A stretch of DNA of 64,000 bases from Fasciolopsis buskii (GCA_008360955.1 LUCM01002408.1:124001-188000), one strand, 5' to 3'; positions 14,550 to 25,877 are shown, numbered from the stretch's first letter. Made by a program: numbers and translations. Notes: a model not told the origin generated them from the letters alone.

Positions 14550-15590
14550 AGAGTCTCGAATCCGAGAACGCCACTTAATGCGGCACTGAGTGATATAATC
14601 TACTGCCTCCAACCATTGCTTCAGGGGTTCTCTTGGAGCACAATCCGGTAGTCCAGGGGCACCGACAGGAGCCACTCAACCGGTTAAAGTCTCCCTACTT
14701 CTTCCCCCATCTTATCAACTGGCCACTTACAACCATGTTTCAATCATTACCCGCCTCAAAGAACAGCGTACAACGAGACAGGCATTTTGTGGGCATACGT
14801 AAAACATGCCAAATTCAACTTAACCTATTCACATCTAGTGCCTGTTTACAGATTTGACTCTAGGACCCACTGCCTTAGGACTGACTTCTGAGTTACTCAC
14901 AAAATTTTCTCACCGTATTCTACTAATACTGCGAAGACAACCGGGTTCAAACACTCAAAGCTCTCGCATATCTTTTCCTTTCAACGGTCATGTTTCTTTG
15001 CCATAGAGCAATAACGACCCGACTGCTGCCGTGTATAATTTGCTTGTGATCGTTAAGTGGGTTTCATGTCAATGCCACAGGTGCATTTTCTGATATACGA
15101 CTACCAGGTCAGATATGACTACCCAAGTAAATAAATCTGTCCAAGTCATCCTGTGGTGCTCCTGAAAGAACAAGATTCAACTTTGAGTCCATCAAGACTC
15201 ACACTGGTGTTTAACACTTAGAAGGTGCAAAACGCGTCCCAAACATATGCACATTGTTGCTCACACGATCGAGAAAAACTTCTAACTTTCTCGGGCCCTT
15301 ACTCAGTAGAACAAAATCCGCATATTCCAGGTCGGAGAGACACCTGTCTGAGCAAATATCAACGTTTCTATTATAATAGGAGGATAGGACTATCTCTATA
15401 ACAATTTCAATGACAAAGTAAAAAAGGAAAGCTAAAAGAGGGCGAACCTAACGAACACCACTTCTCTGGGTGAATTTGGGTGAAACATCGTCTTAAGCGA
15501 GAACTCCGCGTCGGCTGTTCACACACTGAGATTGAATGAGTGGAATCAATTCTTGTGGCACATCCTTCAGTGGGAGGCAGCGCCAAAGTA

Positions 15591-15881
15591 CTACATAATC
15601 GACTTAGTCCAAAGGCTATTTGAAACGAAGAGAGACTGAAATTGTGAGTCTAAGGATTGTGTGCTTATGTCGTGAGATATGTGACAAAGTGAAAATTGGT
15701 CAATACAGCCCAGATTTGGACGGAAATCGACTTCATTCTCTTGCATACGCATCTCCCGAGTACTAGATGGTCGGCTGAGGCTAATGCCGGCAACCATTTC
15801 CAGTGTGGTACTTACTAAACTAATTCTTCTGTGGATTTCGCGTGAAAATCTATCACTCCTCTTTTGAATCGGCACAATCAC
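15591..15881 (-). pseudogene. RTE reverse transcriptase fingers/palm fragment
   Basis: The 96-codon frame carries an MQENEVDFRPNLGCIDQ segment. It corresponds to the RTE RT block usually read as ENQAGFRPGRGCIDQ, which precedes the strand bearing the first catalytic Asp. The expected FDS(V/L)D motif is degraded downstream. It lies between the linker frame and the YADF box, in the expected order and at roughly the expected spacing. Confidence 0.75.
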
Positions 15882-15927
15882 CGATTCACATCAGAACTTG
15901 AGAACCTCTTCCCATGCCCAAATGATC

Positions 15928-16395
15928 TCAGGTGAGGAAGGACTGTGATAGTTCTTCTGGTCCAGCTGCCTTATACGTTGTAAAAAAACAAATCTCCCTG
16001 ACCCCCGTCATCTCGGATTGAAGGTTGGTATCCCCCTGCATTGGATCACTTGCAAGCATACGTGGGAGGCTCACTATGGCTGTGGATAAACTAAACTGCT
16101 CCCTAGAGTATTTTACCCAACACGCCAGCTGACGCTGCTGAGAGTGAATCAATGTGCTGTTGGATTCCTTGATCACGTTGCTTGGGCTCGACCTCCGTGG
16201 GCCAGTATTCCCGTAGATTCGGTAAAGGTTGTTACTATTTCCGATAGCCAGAGTCTTTTCCATTTCATAACACTTTCCCGTCTGCCACTGCTCCCGGTCA
16301 TTTCTTAGACTCATGGTCAGTAGATACCTCAAGGACTTATGTGCCTCATTGTATATTCCATCCGAGGACGGACCTGCGAGCATCGAACAGTGCAA
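15928..16395 (-). pseudogene. RTE ORF2 linker and RT N-terminus, 155-codon open segment
   Basis: This is the longest uninterrupted part of the RTE relic. LRNDREQW lies near the start, followed by the EMEKTLAIGNSNNLYRI segment, a conserved HSQQRQLACWVKYSREQFS-like stretch, and KAAGPEELS near the end. The last corresponds to the RTE motif AxGPDEL that opens the reverse transcriptase. The initiating Met is not a true start: the frame is simply bounded by stops, with homology continuing upstream in another frame (16402-16620) and downstream at 15881-15591. It makes no functional product alone. Confidence 0.85.
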
Positions 16396-17600
16396 CTGAA
16401 TTTAAGGATATCCCTCACTTTCATGGTCTGTGTGGAACCGAATGATGCTTGGTAGTTGCGGCCGAGTGCAGAACCTCTTTGATCTACTTTTAGTGTTCTT
16501 TCGTACCCTGGGCATTTTGTTCGTGAGTTGCAATTGGAATTGTAGTCGGCGGCTATCAACCAGAATCAGGTGTGCTGTATAAGCTGATTTTGTGCTTAGG
16601 TGACTACAGACTAGGCGCAAACAGGAACAAGCTAGGAGTAAACCTTGATTTGAGGGTACAGGCGTGGACCTAAATGACCGGCATTCTTTGGTTGATCTAC
16701 GCCACAGATGAGCGGTCGCAAATTGTTCAGTGGGAATCCAACTCTGTGAAGGCGAATGGAGTCACCAGGTGAAATGATGTCACATTTTATGGGAAAATGT
16801 ATTCTCCCCAGAAAGCCTGTAATCAGAACGAACCCGGACGAGACAAGCTCCGTTGTCGGTCCGATCGCATGGGACAGAAAATCGACCGCCGATGAGCGGC
16901 TCAGTCTCCGCTAACTACCCGAGTTGCAACTGGACTTTGAGGATTGATCAAGGAAGCGGGATCCTGTAAAAAGAGATTTGGAAATGCAACGTGTCTATTT
17001 TGAAAGTTTCGCGAATTCTAACTAGAGAAGCTTGTTGCCCTATTTGGGTGAGTGAGCGGACATTTGAGGCGCTCAAGTGAAGTGAACACGTAAGTTTGAG
17101 TAATGCATACGGACTGTTGTACCCTTCCCCTAATGATGCTATTAGGTAAATTCGTCAAGCAGCAGTTCTTTGTGGCAACTTGCTTGGTTCCTACATCAGA
17201 AGAACGGAAATTGGAAAGGTTCCGCTTAGAAAAGACGCTGGAGATATTCGGGATATCGGTGATTCGCGGCTGCCCACACTGCAGAAGCGGTTTTTTTCTG
17301 GGAACCATAACCGGATCTTTGGACTCAAAAGTCTGACCCGGAAGGCAATGGGGTGTTAACCTGACACAGGAACTTGGAGAAAGCATATACTTATCACTAC
17401 CCACTCTGCTCGAAGCAATGAACAGTGCCACCCTGATTATCCTGGGCGCCGACCGATGCGGTATGGGATTGAAAGTTTGTACTATTCATTGCGGTTTCCT
17501 GGACGAACACCACTAGGACGTTCAGCCACTCGGAAGGAGAACAATTAAAGTTCTCAACCAAAGCCTTTGATTCTAACAAGAACCTGACCCCAAGACAGTG

Positions 17601-19123
17601 GGAAAAGGCTGAGTGGAGACTGATCTACTTAGATCAATTATTCTTTTTTTCAGTTTCCCTACTGAGTTGACAGTTCCAATCAATCCCAAACCTGGAAGAC
17701 CAGGAGACTACTTCGTCAGGTCTCTACTCATTCACCTTTCAGGCTTGATTGGATTTTTGGGTGTAATTCCGTTTGATAGCAACAAAATGAGTGCATGCTT
17801 CATACACTGAGGACAGGCCGACTCAAAATGCAAACATGCCTATGTGTAAGTCAGATTGCGATGAATGCTGGTGGTAAATTTTTGCTATTCGTTTAATTTA
17901 AGATGGCAATCCTGAAATATTATGACTTCCTTAGCATCTTTTGTCTCGGTCGTAAAATTGGACAAGCTGAACTGATTATTGAGACAAATGAAGAAAGATT
18001 TCTTGTCTTTGATTTGATGGTGGCAAATGGGTTGTTGGGATAGCTCAAATAAATAGGTGTGACACTTGGGAAAGAGATCCATGATTTGGACTCAAGTGCA
18101 TGTAAGAATAGTTTGGTGAAAACCGGCAATTCACGGGAAGCCTGAAGATGCCATCCCTTTGTCTATATAAGTTTTATTCGAAGTTAAAATACGTCAAAGT
18201 AATATAAATTTCCGAGGCAGCAATAACTGCCGATGAAATTAAAAGATTCTGATCTATTAAGGAAATATCGGAAATCGATAATGAATGTAGAAGGTCCGCA
18301 TTATCTTGGAGTGAGACTAGTACAAAAGAGATATAATGGTATAACTGACAGCTATTTCATCGCTTTCCAGTCTAGTATCATTCAGCAAGTGAGTGAAGTA
18401 AACAGAGTTAGTAATATGACTAATCACCATGTTTTGATATGGTTCAAACATTGTACCGCGAGACATAGCTGATCGATAAGTTCCATAACGTGTACCATCT
18501 ACTGTGGAGCATATTTGTATATCCCGTTTGTGAATTTTCGATAGATCTTAAAATCTTTCCGATTTGTTACTGATTTTTGATTTTCGAAGCTGTTACATAT
18601 TTCTAATCTAACTTGGTTGTTCGTTTCTTCTGTAGGATCCCACAAGGTTTGTTTTAGTTTAATGATTACTTTTTTGTCATCAGCGTTCTTCTGTGCAGAG
18701 TAATATTGCGACCTATTCGTAGCAGATGTATTTCTCCAGGTGTTAGGACTCTGTCTTATAAATATTTTACAAGGGATTTTGGCCCAATCAAAAGTGGCTT
18801 ATTCGATTTTATTTTGCAATGTCCGTTTGTCATTTTGGTGTTTCGTCAGGGTGTCAAATTTCATTGTTGTCTTGATTTGCATGTAACAAAATCGTCCAGT
18901 CTCCTCTGTTCGATAACACGTTGAACAACACAGACGACATGTTGTCTAAGTCATTCATCAAGATTTAGCGCCCGGAAGCATATTAAGTTGATTTTTCCTT
19001 GGGACAGCCGTGTATATGCTGTCGTAGAAGCATGCGGAGAACGGGCAAAATAAACACCACGGAGCTCGTAGGACTGTCGCTCGATGTCCTTCAACCACAC
19101 AACACAAACAATGAATGTATAAG
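17601..19123. other. No gene recognised
   Basis: Short frames only (up to 79 codons at 18233-18472 plus and about 70 at 17885-18129 minus), without motifs. The extreme 5' end of the RTE relic may extend a little into this stretch but I could not place it. Confidence 0.5.
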
Positions 19124-19141
19124 CACACACACACACACACA
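19124..19141. repeat. (CA)n microsatellite
   Basis: Nine uninterrupted CA units. Open frames on both strands around 18951-19242 run through it and are probably not coding. Confidence 0.95.
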
Positions 19142-19320
19142 AAGCTCGGGATTCGCATCTGCACAAACAACACTAAAGCAACTATTGGCATTTCATTCAA
19201 AATCACCTGATTGTAATTCTGTCCCTGACGAATAGTATCCAAGATAGTCGAGACATGGACAAAATTATACCTTCAATCGACAATGGGGTAGTCTAACAGT
19301 TCAACTTTCACAGTGAATCT

Positions 19321-19355
19321 AACACATGGCATATCGATTTTTCGATGAACTCCGG
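19321..19355 (+). repeat. Third, partial copy of the hairpin-GAAA repeat (3' palindrome)
   Basis: ACATGGC followed by ATCGATTTTTCGAT (19333-19346) and AACTCC matches the distal end of the repeat at 45379-45535 and 21357-21511, in the opposite orientation to both. Only this end is preserved. The shared ACATGGC and ACTCC flanks make chance palindrome formation less likely, but the segment is short. Confidence 0.5.
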
Positions 19356-19733
19356 ACTCACTTCGGACCTGATACACTTTGTGTTTGTGCTTACCCTTTA
19401 GATTTTGTTGTTTGTTAAATAACAACTCGAAGCTTACACTGTTTATTCCTTCGCAGAATGCTAGTTCGTGTTGCTTGTATTGTGCGTCTCCATGCCAAGA
19501 TGGGCCAAACCATTGATCCGATCAGCTTAAATTTCCAAAGCCCCAACTTTAACACTCTTTGTCCTCCCTTTTCACTGCCGGTTCCGGATCTCCGCTGCTG
19601 CCTCATCGTGCGACAAACTTGGTTGACGTTCGTTTCGTCGCTCTCGTGTGGACGAATTCGGACTGTCGCGATTGCCGCTGGGTTTGTGTATATGCTATGT
19701 AACCTTTAGGATTAACTAGGAAACCAGTTCTAA

Positions 19734-19823
19734 GTGAACTGAACTTAACTGAATTGAACTGAAATAAACTAAACTGAAATGAACTAAACTGAAATGAACT
19801 GAACTGAACTGGAACTGAACTGA
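19734..19823. repeat. AACTG-type tandem repeat
   Basis: About 90 bases of GAACTGAACT, AAACTGAAAT and TGAATTGAACT units form an imperfect 5-bp tandem repeat with 10-bp higher-order units (AAACTGAAATGAACT recurs). Confidence 0.9.
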
Positions 19824-20680
19824 CCTTGAGCTGTCTGAACGCGATAAGTAAAATACTTTTATGTTTATTAAAATTCGTGTAATTCTATTGATTGATTCGT
19901 GGAGAATCTCACCCGAAAACAGTTGCGCGCACTTGGATTTCTTTAGATTGCTCTGTGAGCATTCCAGCTACAGTTTCAATGTTGAAAACAAGTGGTACCA
20001 AACATACGATAACTAAAAGTGACAGATCGACCTTTAATCCTTGATGGATCGAAAAGTAAGTCCTAAAACATTTCTGAGAACCGGATGAGTAAACAATCAG
20101 TCAGCAATCACAAACATGTGCCCACCCAACTACTAAGACGAACTACATCCATTCGCACAAAAACCACGTCAACAAAAAGGGTAAGGATAACTGACGTAGA
20201 GATTGACTATGATGTTAGACCGGCCGTGTGCGACAGGGCCATTTTCTTCCTGCTCATCAAATACATATTGCACGTTGAAACAAACCAATTACACGATCAA
20301 AAATTATTGTGCCGATCGTCAGATAACCGATTAGGGATTTCGATCAAAATGAGTATGGGATCAGCAAACTAAATCAAATCAAGCCCAATTTATTGGCCGT
20401 CTAGTTGTACTCACTTCTGGCATTGTATCTTCATAATCATTTTCTTCGGCATATTTCATGAGATCATTTTTTGTGATAACTTTTGATCGACGAGTGTCAA
20501 TTTTGAAAAATGTTTCTAACAATTGTTCCATTTATTGATTCGCTTTAGATGATGGCAATCAGTGGCAGTTGCCAGCTGATCAGCTACAAATATTCCAATT
20601 ACTCACTATTCTTTGAAATTCGTTTTATTTTGGTTGGATACATTGGTGTGTCTATGCTAGAAGGTGTGCAAGGACACTGA
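19824..20680. other. No gene recognised
   Basis: One 95-codon frame (20085-20372 plus) has no recognisable motif. No repeat was detected by eye. Confidence 0.5.
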
Positions 20681-20710
20681 CGCACACACACACGCACACA
20701 CACATGCACA
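20681..20710. repeat. Interrupted (CA)n microsatellite
   Basis: CA units are interrupted by CG and TG variants (cgcacacacacacgcacaca...), consistent with an ageing microsatellite. Confidence 0.9.
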
Positions 20711-21356
20711 AAAGCCGTTGGTCATTAGCGGTGGTCACGTGTTATGATATGATTAAAGAAAAAGAACCTAAACAGGTTTTCACATGTACAAATCAACACA
20801 CAGGCGATTGCTTAATCTGTTTCGCCATCACAATCAAGCAAGAACATAAAGCCAGAAAGTAGCAGTTGTATCAAATTATGACATTGGTTATCGACATAGA
20901 TAAAATCGGGTGTGATGATTCAGTCGGATGTGAATAGTTGTCATGTGACAATCAGGCGACTGCAAATGCGAGGTTCTTTAACTTTTTGTTCTTTCTTTAC
21001 AGCTTTTTGTTATATGTTTTCATATTTTATCCCTTTTACGTTCAGCATAGCCTTTGAGTTTGCCGAGGGTGTTATGTCCTACCAGTCTACGTTCTACCAA
21101 CTGAACCCATTATAAATACCTCGAAACATGTGATGATATTTGGCTTTTATCTGAACACATGCAAATACCTTGGGTGCCATATTCCGCATTTCCCTAATAT
21201 CCCGCAAACATTAACGCTGTCCCCATTCCAAGTGTTGAGTTTGTCCAGTACTTGGATGATATAATGAATACCAACTTACAATATTCTTTCCACGTTCTTG
21301 ACAGCTCTCAGAAATTCGGTTGCCCATCCAATTGGTAAAGAGTTTCTAAAAATCAG

Positions 21357-21511
21357 GACCGAATAATATAAGGAGTGTATCGAAAAATCGATGCGCCACG
21401 TATTGGTTTTTATTGTGTATGATATAATGTTAATAACACTGCGTTGTTGGTAGACGTAATGCACCAACGTTTCGACTGCCGTGGGTAGTCTTTCTCAAAT
21501 CAAATTTTACA
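21357..21511 (-). repeat. Dispersed repeat with hammerhead-like hairpin-GAAA core, copy 1
   Basis: The 155-base sequence is closely related to 45379-45535. On the minus strand it reads TTGAGAAAG, a 7-bp stem with a 3-nt loop (GACTACC-CAC-GGCAGTC, one G-T wobble; plus positions 21474-21490), then GAAACGTTGG. Next come a segment with two CAAC motifs that can pair with GTTG, an AT-rich stretch, and the palindrome ATCGATTTTTCGAT. Hammerhead ribozymes have CUGANGA, stem II, GAAA, stem III. Penelope-like elements carry such motifs at their terminal repeats (established knowledge). Here the CUGANGA box is altered, so self-cleavage is doubtful. Confidence 0.7.
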
Positions 21512-23627
21512 GCGTGACATTTCACTATGAATTAGCTGGCGTACACCGGTGAGAAAACGCGAATACTATTGGCTATGAAATTTTGGCTTGGCAAATCCGA
21601 CAGAAATGTTGACCTGATCCAAAAATGGCATCCCATAAGTGGACCCAAATTCCATCAAATTTGAAGACTTCCAACAAATGGACTAATTCCAAATTTGTTT
21701 TGTCCTACTGATCTAAGCGTACTTGCTACTTAACTTTTCTACCCCTATAGGAATTTTTTGGTCTATTCTAGTTTACTCTGCTCTGGCCAAGTAATAGTCA
21801 TCATGTCAAAGTGTAAAAGCTGTCCCTATGTTTTCTTGCAAACCGAAATCACCTCATACGCAATGATCTGTCTGCATACTGGCCGTTCTTGTTCATTCGT
21901 TCAGCGACTGTAGATATTCGTTTCCATGTAAACGGATTCCCCAAACCCTGAATACGATATTTTCACGGATTTTAGTTTGGGGAAAAATGAAAACCGTGGG
22001 CGAACTGCGTCCGAATTTCGGTCGCCGAGTCAGCTCATACATCTACTTCGAAGTTGCTACCAACTTTCTTTTTTCCTTTTTCTACTGAAATATAAATTTC
22101 CAGCTTTGAGAATTAGATTACACAATACAATATGTTGCAAAATACTGGAATCTTCCTCCCTGTATAGGTTTTTCTGATTGTCGTTCCGTAGCCATCTTCA
22201 ACGGTCCAAATATTCGTCTCAAACCTTCTCGTCAGTTCTAACTGCACTCTGTTTAAATTCTCGGGCCCCCGTTTTTTAACGTCTGTAGTTTCGACTGTAT
22301 GCACGTGACGAAAAAATATATACAACTTATCTGTCGGACTTACTCTCACACTATCGCATAAGTCGTGTAAGGTTGATCAGAATGGCCAATCCAGTTCATG
22401 CGTTGTGAAGAATAAATAAAACGAGGCCAAATCATACCATGCGTTATTTTTTGTACCTATTCTCTGGAGGACACTTTCATTCTGAACCAAACTGTACGTC
22501 AGTCAGCTTTGTTGGACTTCCAATTCAAGCCGTGTTCTATTCTTAATTCCATCATATTTCGGTCAACGGAATCTTCTCGGATGTGATCCGGTGCTACCGA
22601 ATTTGGCGCTTCTTAGCATTAGTTCATCGCACAGCCTTTTCAACATTGGCCTAGGTTCTTCGTGCAAATCATTCTCTCATTCAACCCGGCTAATAACAGA
22701 TCGCCAACTGCGTTCCAGAATCTATCGGCGAATTCCCGATTTTTGCAAGAGGGACTGTCACCAATGTTCTTTACATTTGTGTTCTACTGACTACGGACAC
22801 CGTTGTTTCAGTGTATGTCTGTTTTGACTGTGTGTTTGGAAAGTACACCGCGGGAATGTGCATTGTGTCTACATTTCGAAAAATAAAAGATTCCAGTTCG
22901 CTCGATCCACGGATCTTACCAGAGCGGTCCTGAATTCTAATCTCCTTGGACGTTGGGATAACACACAAGTAAACATCACACGTGTTCCAAATCCGGTGAC
23001 CACTATGAGCCCAATTCAGTTCAGTTTTAACCTAGAATGCAAAAGACCAAATCAAAGTAGATGGCGTTGCAACGTGAATCTAATGGATACATCGCTTACT
23101 GGCCGTAAATTTCAATAGCACAGTAATTTTTTTAAGCACCGAGGGATGATTACGTATTGTTGTTTTTGCTGGCATTGGACGAGATAAAACAATTGGCTTA
23201 TATTCGATAGTCATCGATGATCGATTTGCATATTTAGCAAACAAAGATCACATGATTTATGAGCAACATACAGTTATTCGGGTATTTGTGTGCTATGGAA
23301 TTAGTAGGTAAAATCCTCCTATGTATATATTTGGTCAATGGTAATGAAATCACAATCCATAGCATTTCCAGAAAGAGATTCACGGCCGAAAGAGGGTTCC
23401 CAAGTTGGGAAGTTTACCGGCAGTTGGAGAATTCTAACCGGGAACCATCAGGTTGAGACGTCACAATGTTGACCGCATGAGCAACGATGGCCTGAAACTG
23501 GCTGAAACCAGTCCGGGTAACTAAGTGCTTTGTGCTTCTTGACACCTGACATACTTGGACGAACAGCGGGTGGTTTCGTGCTCCGGTCAAAGCTAATGGA
23601 ATAATGGAACTGCTGAAAAACAGTAAG
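21512..23627. other. No gene recognised
   Basis: Frames of 60 to 86 codons only (22858-23118 plus is the longest), without family motifs. No long repeat was seen. Confidence 0.5.
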
Positions 23628-23639
23628 ATATTTGGTTTA
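23628..23639. repeat. Target-site duplication, left (ATATTTGGTTTA)
   Basis: This 12-bp sequence is repeated perfectly at 24359-24370, immediately outside the fold-back element. That is the size expected for target-primed retroposition. Confidence 0.85.
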
Positions 23640-24358
23640 TTTTAGTAGTAGGAGATTGAATGTTTACATGAAATAATTCACCATGTGATATCATCGCTCA
23701 ACTCACCATAAAGGAACCATGGAAGCACTGCACAGCTGTTTCATCCTTGTTAGGAATCATCGGCAGTGCATATCCACCGCGCCCGAACTGGGACGCGAAC
23801 CTGCACAAGGACTAACGATTCTGAGTCGAACGCCTTAGCCACTACGCTACCGGGCAGGCTCTGAACGGTTTGTTGAACTTCACCACATGATGTTGCACCT
23901 ATCCGTCACTGATTTGCACGGTTACTGTCCGTTAGCTCACAGCGATATCACATGGTGAATTATTTCATGTAAAAATTCAATCTCCTACTACTAAAATGTA
24001 TCAAGTAATCAAGCTCTGTAGGTCATATCCAAAGCCTTGGTCGTACTTAGGCTACCTGCACAGAAGTCATTTATCAGTATGGGTCGATCGCTGTGAGCTA
24101 ACGGACAGTAACCGTGCAAATCAGTGACGAATAGGTGCAAGATCATGTGGTGAAGTTCAACAAACCATTCAGAGCCTGCCCGGTAGCGTAATGGCTGAGG
24201 CGTTCGACTCAGAATCGTTGGTCCCGGGTTCGCGTCCCAGTTCGGGAGCGGTGGATATGCACTGCTGATGATTCCTAACAAGGATGAAACAGCTATACAG
24301 TGCTTCCATGGTTTCTTTATGGTGAGTTGAGCCATGATATCACATGGTGAATTATTTC
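23640..24358 (-). mobile_element. 719-bp fold-back retroposon with tRNA-like arms
   Basis: Two copies of a roughly 270-bp unit lie head to head. The left copy (about 23668-23953) is antisense and the right copy (24087-24358) sense, separated by a 90-base spacer (23997-24086) plus terminal sequence. The right unit has a tRNA-like head with A box TAGCGTAATGG (24184-24194) and B box GGTTCGCGTCC (24227-24237). The left end, TTTTAGTAGTAGGAGATTG, reappears inverted at 23975-23996, so the left unit is itself bounded by terminal inverted repeats of about 55 bp. Perfect 12-bp direct repeats flank the whole, which therefore inserted as one piece. By analogy with the copy at 49.7 kb, the element's 3' end is the TAGTAGTAG end, so its sense is minus. 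Its RNA could fold into a hairpin of about 270 bp. Confidence 0.85.
24174..24250 (+). mobile_element. tRNA-derived pol III promoter unit inside the fold-back element
   Basis: A box TAGCGTAATGG and B box GGTTCGCGTCC are 32 bases apart, as in a tRNA gene. The anticodon stem does not pair cleanly and the acceptor ends do not match well, so this is a tRNA-derived SINE head and not a tRNA gene. The mirror copy is on the minus strand at about 23780-23865. Confidence 0.7.
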
Positions 24359-24370
24359 ATATTTGGTTTA
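24359..24370. repeat. Target-site duplication, right (ATATTTGGTTTA)
   Basis: Perfect repeat of 23628-23639, abutting the truncated end of the fold-back element. Confidence 0.85.
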
Positions 24371-25524
24371 ATTATAAACTCCTTTGTTCAGTAAAACGCG
24401 ATTTAGCCTACTGTGGTGATTGGACGTAACCCGCGAACTAGTGTGTCTTATCACTGAAGTAATTGCAAGTCTGCATGCCACAATCAGCTCGGCAAGATTT
24501 TGACTTTTGCTACTCTTTTCTGTCCTGAAATTTCGGTGAATTCGGATTTTCATGCCGTCTGCTAACGCCGGAACGACTTTTATTACATGTCAGGACTATA
24601 ATCTTGAAAACCCCGAACGTATTTTGATAACCTATCGATCACAAGATTTGAATGTATTCAAGCTTCTTTCTGCCTTCGTTACTGGTCTATTGATTGCCTG
24701 ACTTTTGTGACTATTTCTAATTCCGAAGCACCCTATAGGTGTTCACTGGCAAAAGCTTTCTTTATCCTGACTCCTTATCAATGCCGTAAATACGAAATTC
24801 GTTTTCTGCAGTCGATTATTGCAGCTGTTTGAATGGTGGAGGAGATTGTTCAGATTTTCAGGAATCAACTCTCAAAAGTTGTTTTTTTTGATGCCGAAAC
24901 TACATTTCGTACTGCTCTAGCCAGCCTTCACGTTGCAATGCACTAGTAGTTGTAGTATGGGAACCTGAAGTTCACTCCGAAGGATATCGTTATAACGGTA
25001 GCCAGAGCTGGTCACCAACACTTTGTTCTGAATCACCGTAAATGGTTCGAAATTCACATTCGGTTATATAACTTCTTTCATCTTTAACCCCGGCGGTTTA
25101 ATTCCTTTATTAGCGAAACAAGGAGTTGGTTGTCGTCTGGAGACTGCGAAGTTGTAGAGTTACAGACTTGTAATTAGCAAACGGAATTCGATCAGTTACG
25201 TTAACGAGCGGACACGAAGTACCAGTAAGTACGGACTTGGTTTTGAACCAATCTGCTCGAATGAAGTCAACAAGAAGTCCACAGCTGAACAGGAACAAGT
25301 TCAAGTTCTATCTACAATTCATAAATTCATATGCAAAATTAGAGATATTCCGATTTGTGGAGTCTGTCCCGTCCAATCGCCTTCGCGGAATGTTTGGATT
25401 TCACGACAACTTATCGTCACGGTTCGGATTGGTTGCCTGTCTGCGTAGGCCAGTGTGAAACTGTATCGGACTGCATCACGTGACTTGCTTGTGAGCTCGC
25501 CACAAAAGTAGAGGAATCGGTTGG
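24371..25524. other. No gene recognised
   Basis: Frames of up to 73 codons only. No repeat or RNA gene was recognised. Confidence 0.5.
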
Positions 25525-25602
25525 CCGTGAAAGAATTCGAACCCACTACCCTAAAGTTGAAGTGCCTCGATATGGACCATTTGAGCGTCACTCAGCCACG
25601 AT
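25525..25602 (-). mobile_element. tRNA-like sequence, probable SINE head
   Basis: On the minus strand, TGGCTGAGTGACGC (25585-25598) fits an A box. It is followed 40 bases later by GGGTTCGAATTC (25533-25544), close to the B-box consensus GGTTCGANNCC. Spacing suits a tRNA-derived pol III promoter. The flanking GGCC could contribute to an acceptor stem, but pairing is poor, so a relic SINE is more likely than a tRNA. No second copy was seen in the window. Confidence 0.45.
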
Positions 25603-25877
25603 GTTTAGAAATCTTAACGAAAGTGATGTTGTTCTCAGCTCTAATAATAAAGCTGCTTGGTATTCAGTCAGAAACTCGTTTCCGTCAATTTTGAGCTAAG
25701 GCTCATGATCGAACCTCGTTTAAGACTATAGGTCAGTCAGTCACATTCTTCGATCATCTTATTAGGCTGCATCATATGACGAGTTCAGCTATAGGAATAA
25801 CAATATTTGTTTACCAAGCGTGGAAACATGACTTGCTGAGAGAATGTTTGAAGTTCACCGGTGCAATTATTTCATTG

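Larger units (their letters stand above)
14550..17600 (-). mobile_element. Nearly full-length RTE-clade non-LTR retrotransposon relic
   Basis: RTE elements encode an APE-type endonuclease followed by a reverse transcriptase and move by target-primed reverse transcription. Read on the minus strand, the protein order is intact but broken by stops and frameshifts. The proximal endonuclease, with an ET catalytic-Glu-like VQET, is near 17580-17400. The distal endonuclease, with IGGRFSV, DRTDNG and ECRSFRST, is at about 16900-16650. The endonuclease-RT linker with LRNDREQW is at 16395-15950. RT entry (KAAGPEELS) is near 15955, followed by a CIDQ segment at about 15700. The catalytic box reads LEYADFVLLS at 15301-15330. 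LDRV...FAPSKC lies near 15240-15300, and the C-terminal tail QWLEAV...KWRS ends near 14560. The second catalytic Asp of YADD is Phe, so the RT is dead. Two 3' fragments of the same family lie at 42.1 and 48.9 kb. Confidence 0.88.

Noticed and set aside
17018..17431. 137-codon minus frame as an independent gene
   Set aside because: It lies within the endonuclease part of the RTE relic, in a frame that does not carry the endonuclease motifs, so it is most likely a shifted-frame shadow.
18951..19242. Frames of 71 to 94 codons on both strands around 19.1 kb
   Set aside because: They cross the CA microsatellite (CVCVCV/THTHTH) and show no domain.
23640..23996. Simple hairpin MITE
   Set aside because: TIR-like ends of about 55 bp are present, but the long flanking duplications lie outside the larger 719-bp composite, so the composite is the inserted unit.
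24174..24250. Functional tRNA gene
   Set aside because: A and B boxes are present but the anticodon and acceptor stems do not pair properly, and the sequence belongs to a repeat.
24009..24335. 108-codon minus frame
   Set aside because: It is wholly within the fold-back retroposon; the openness comes from tRNA-like and arm sequence.
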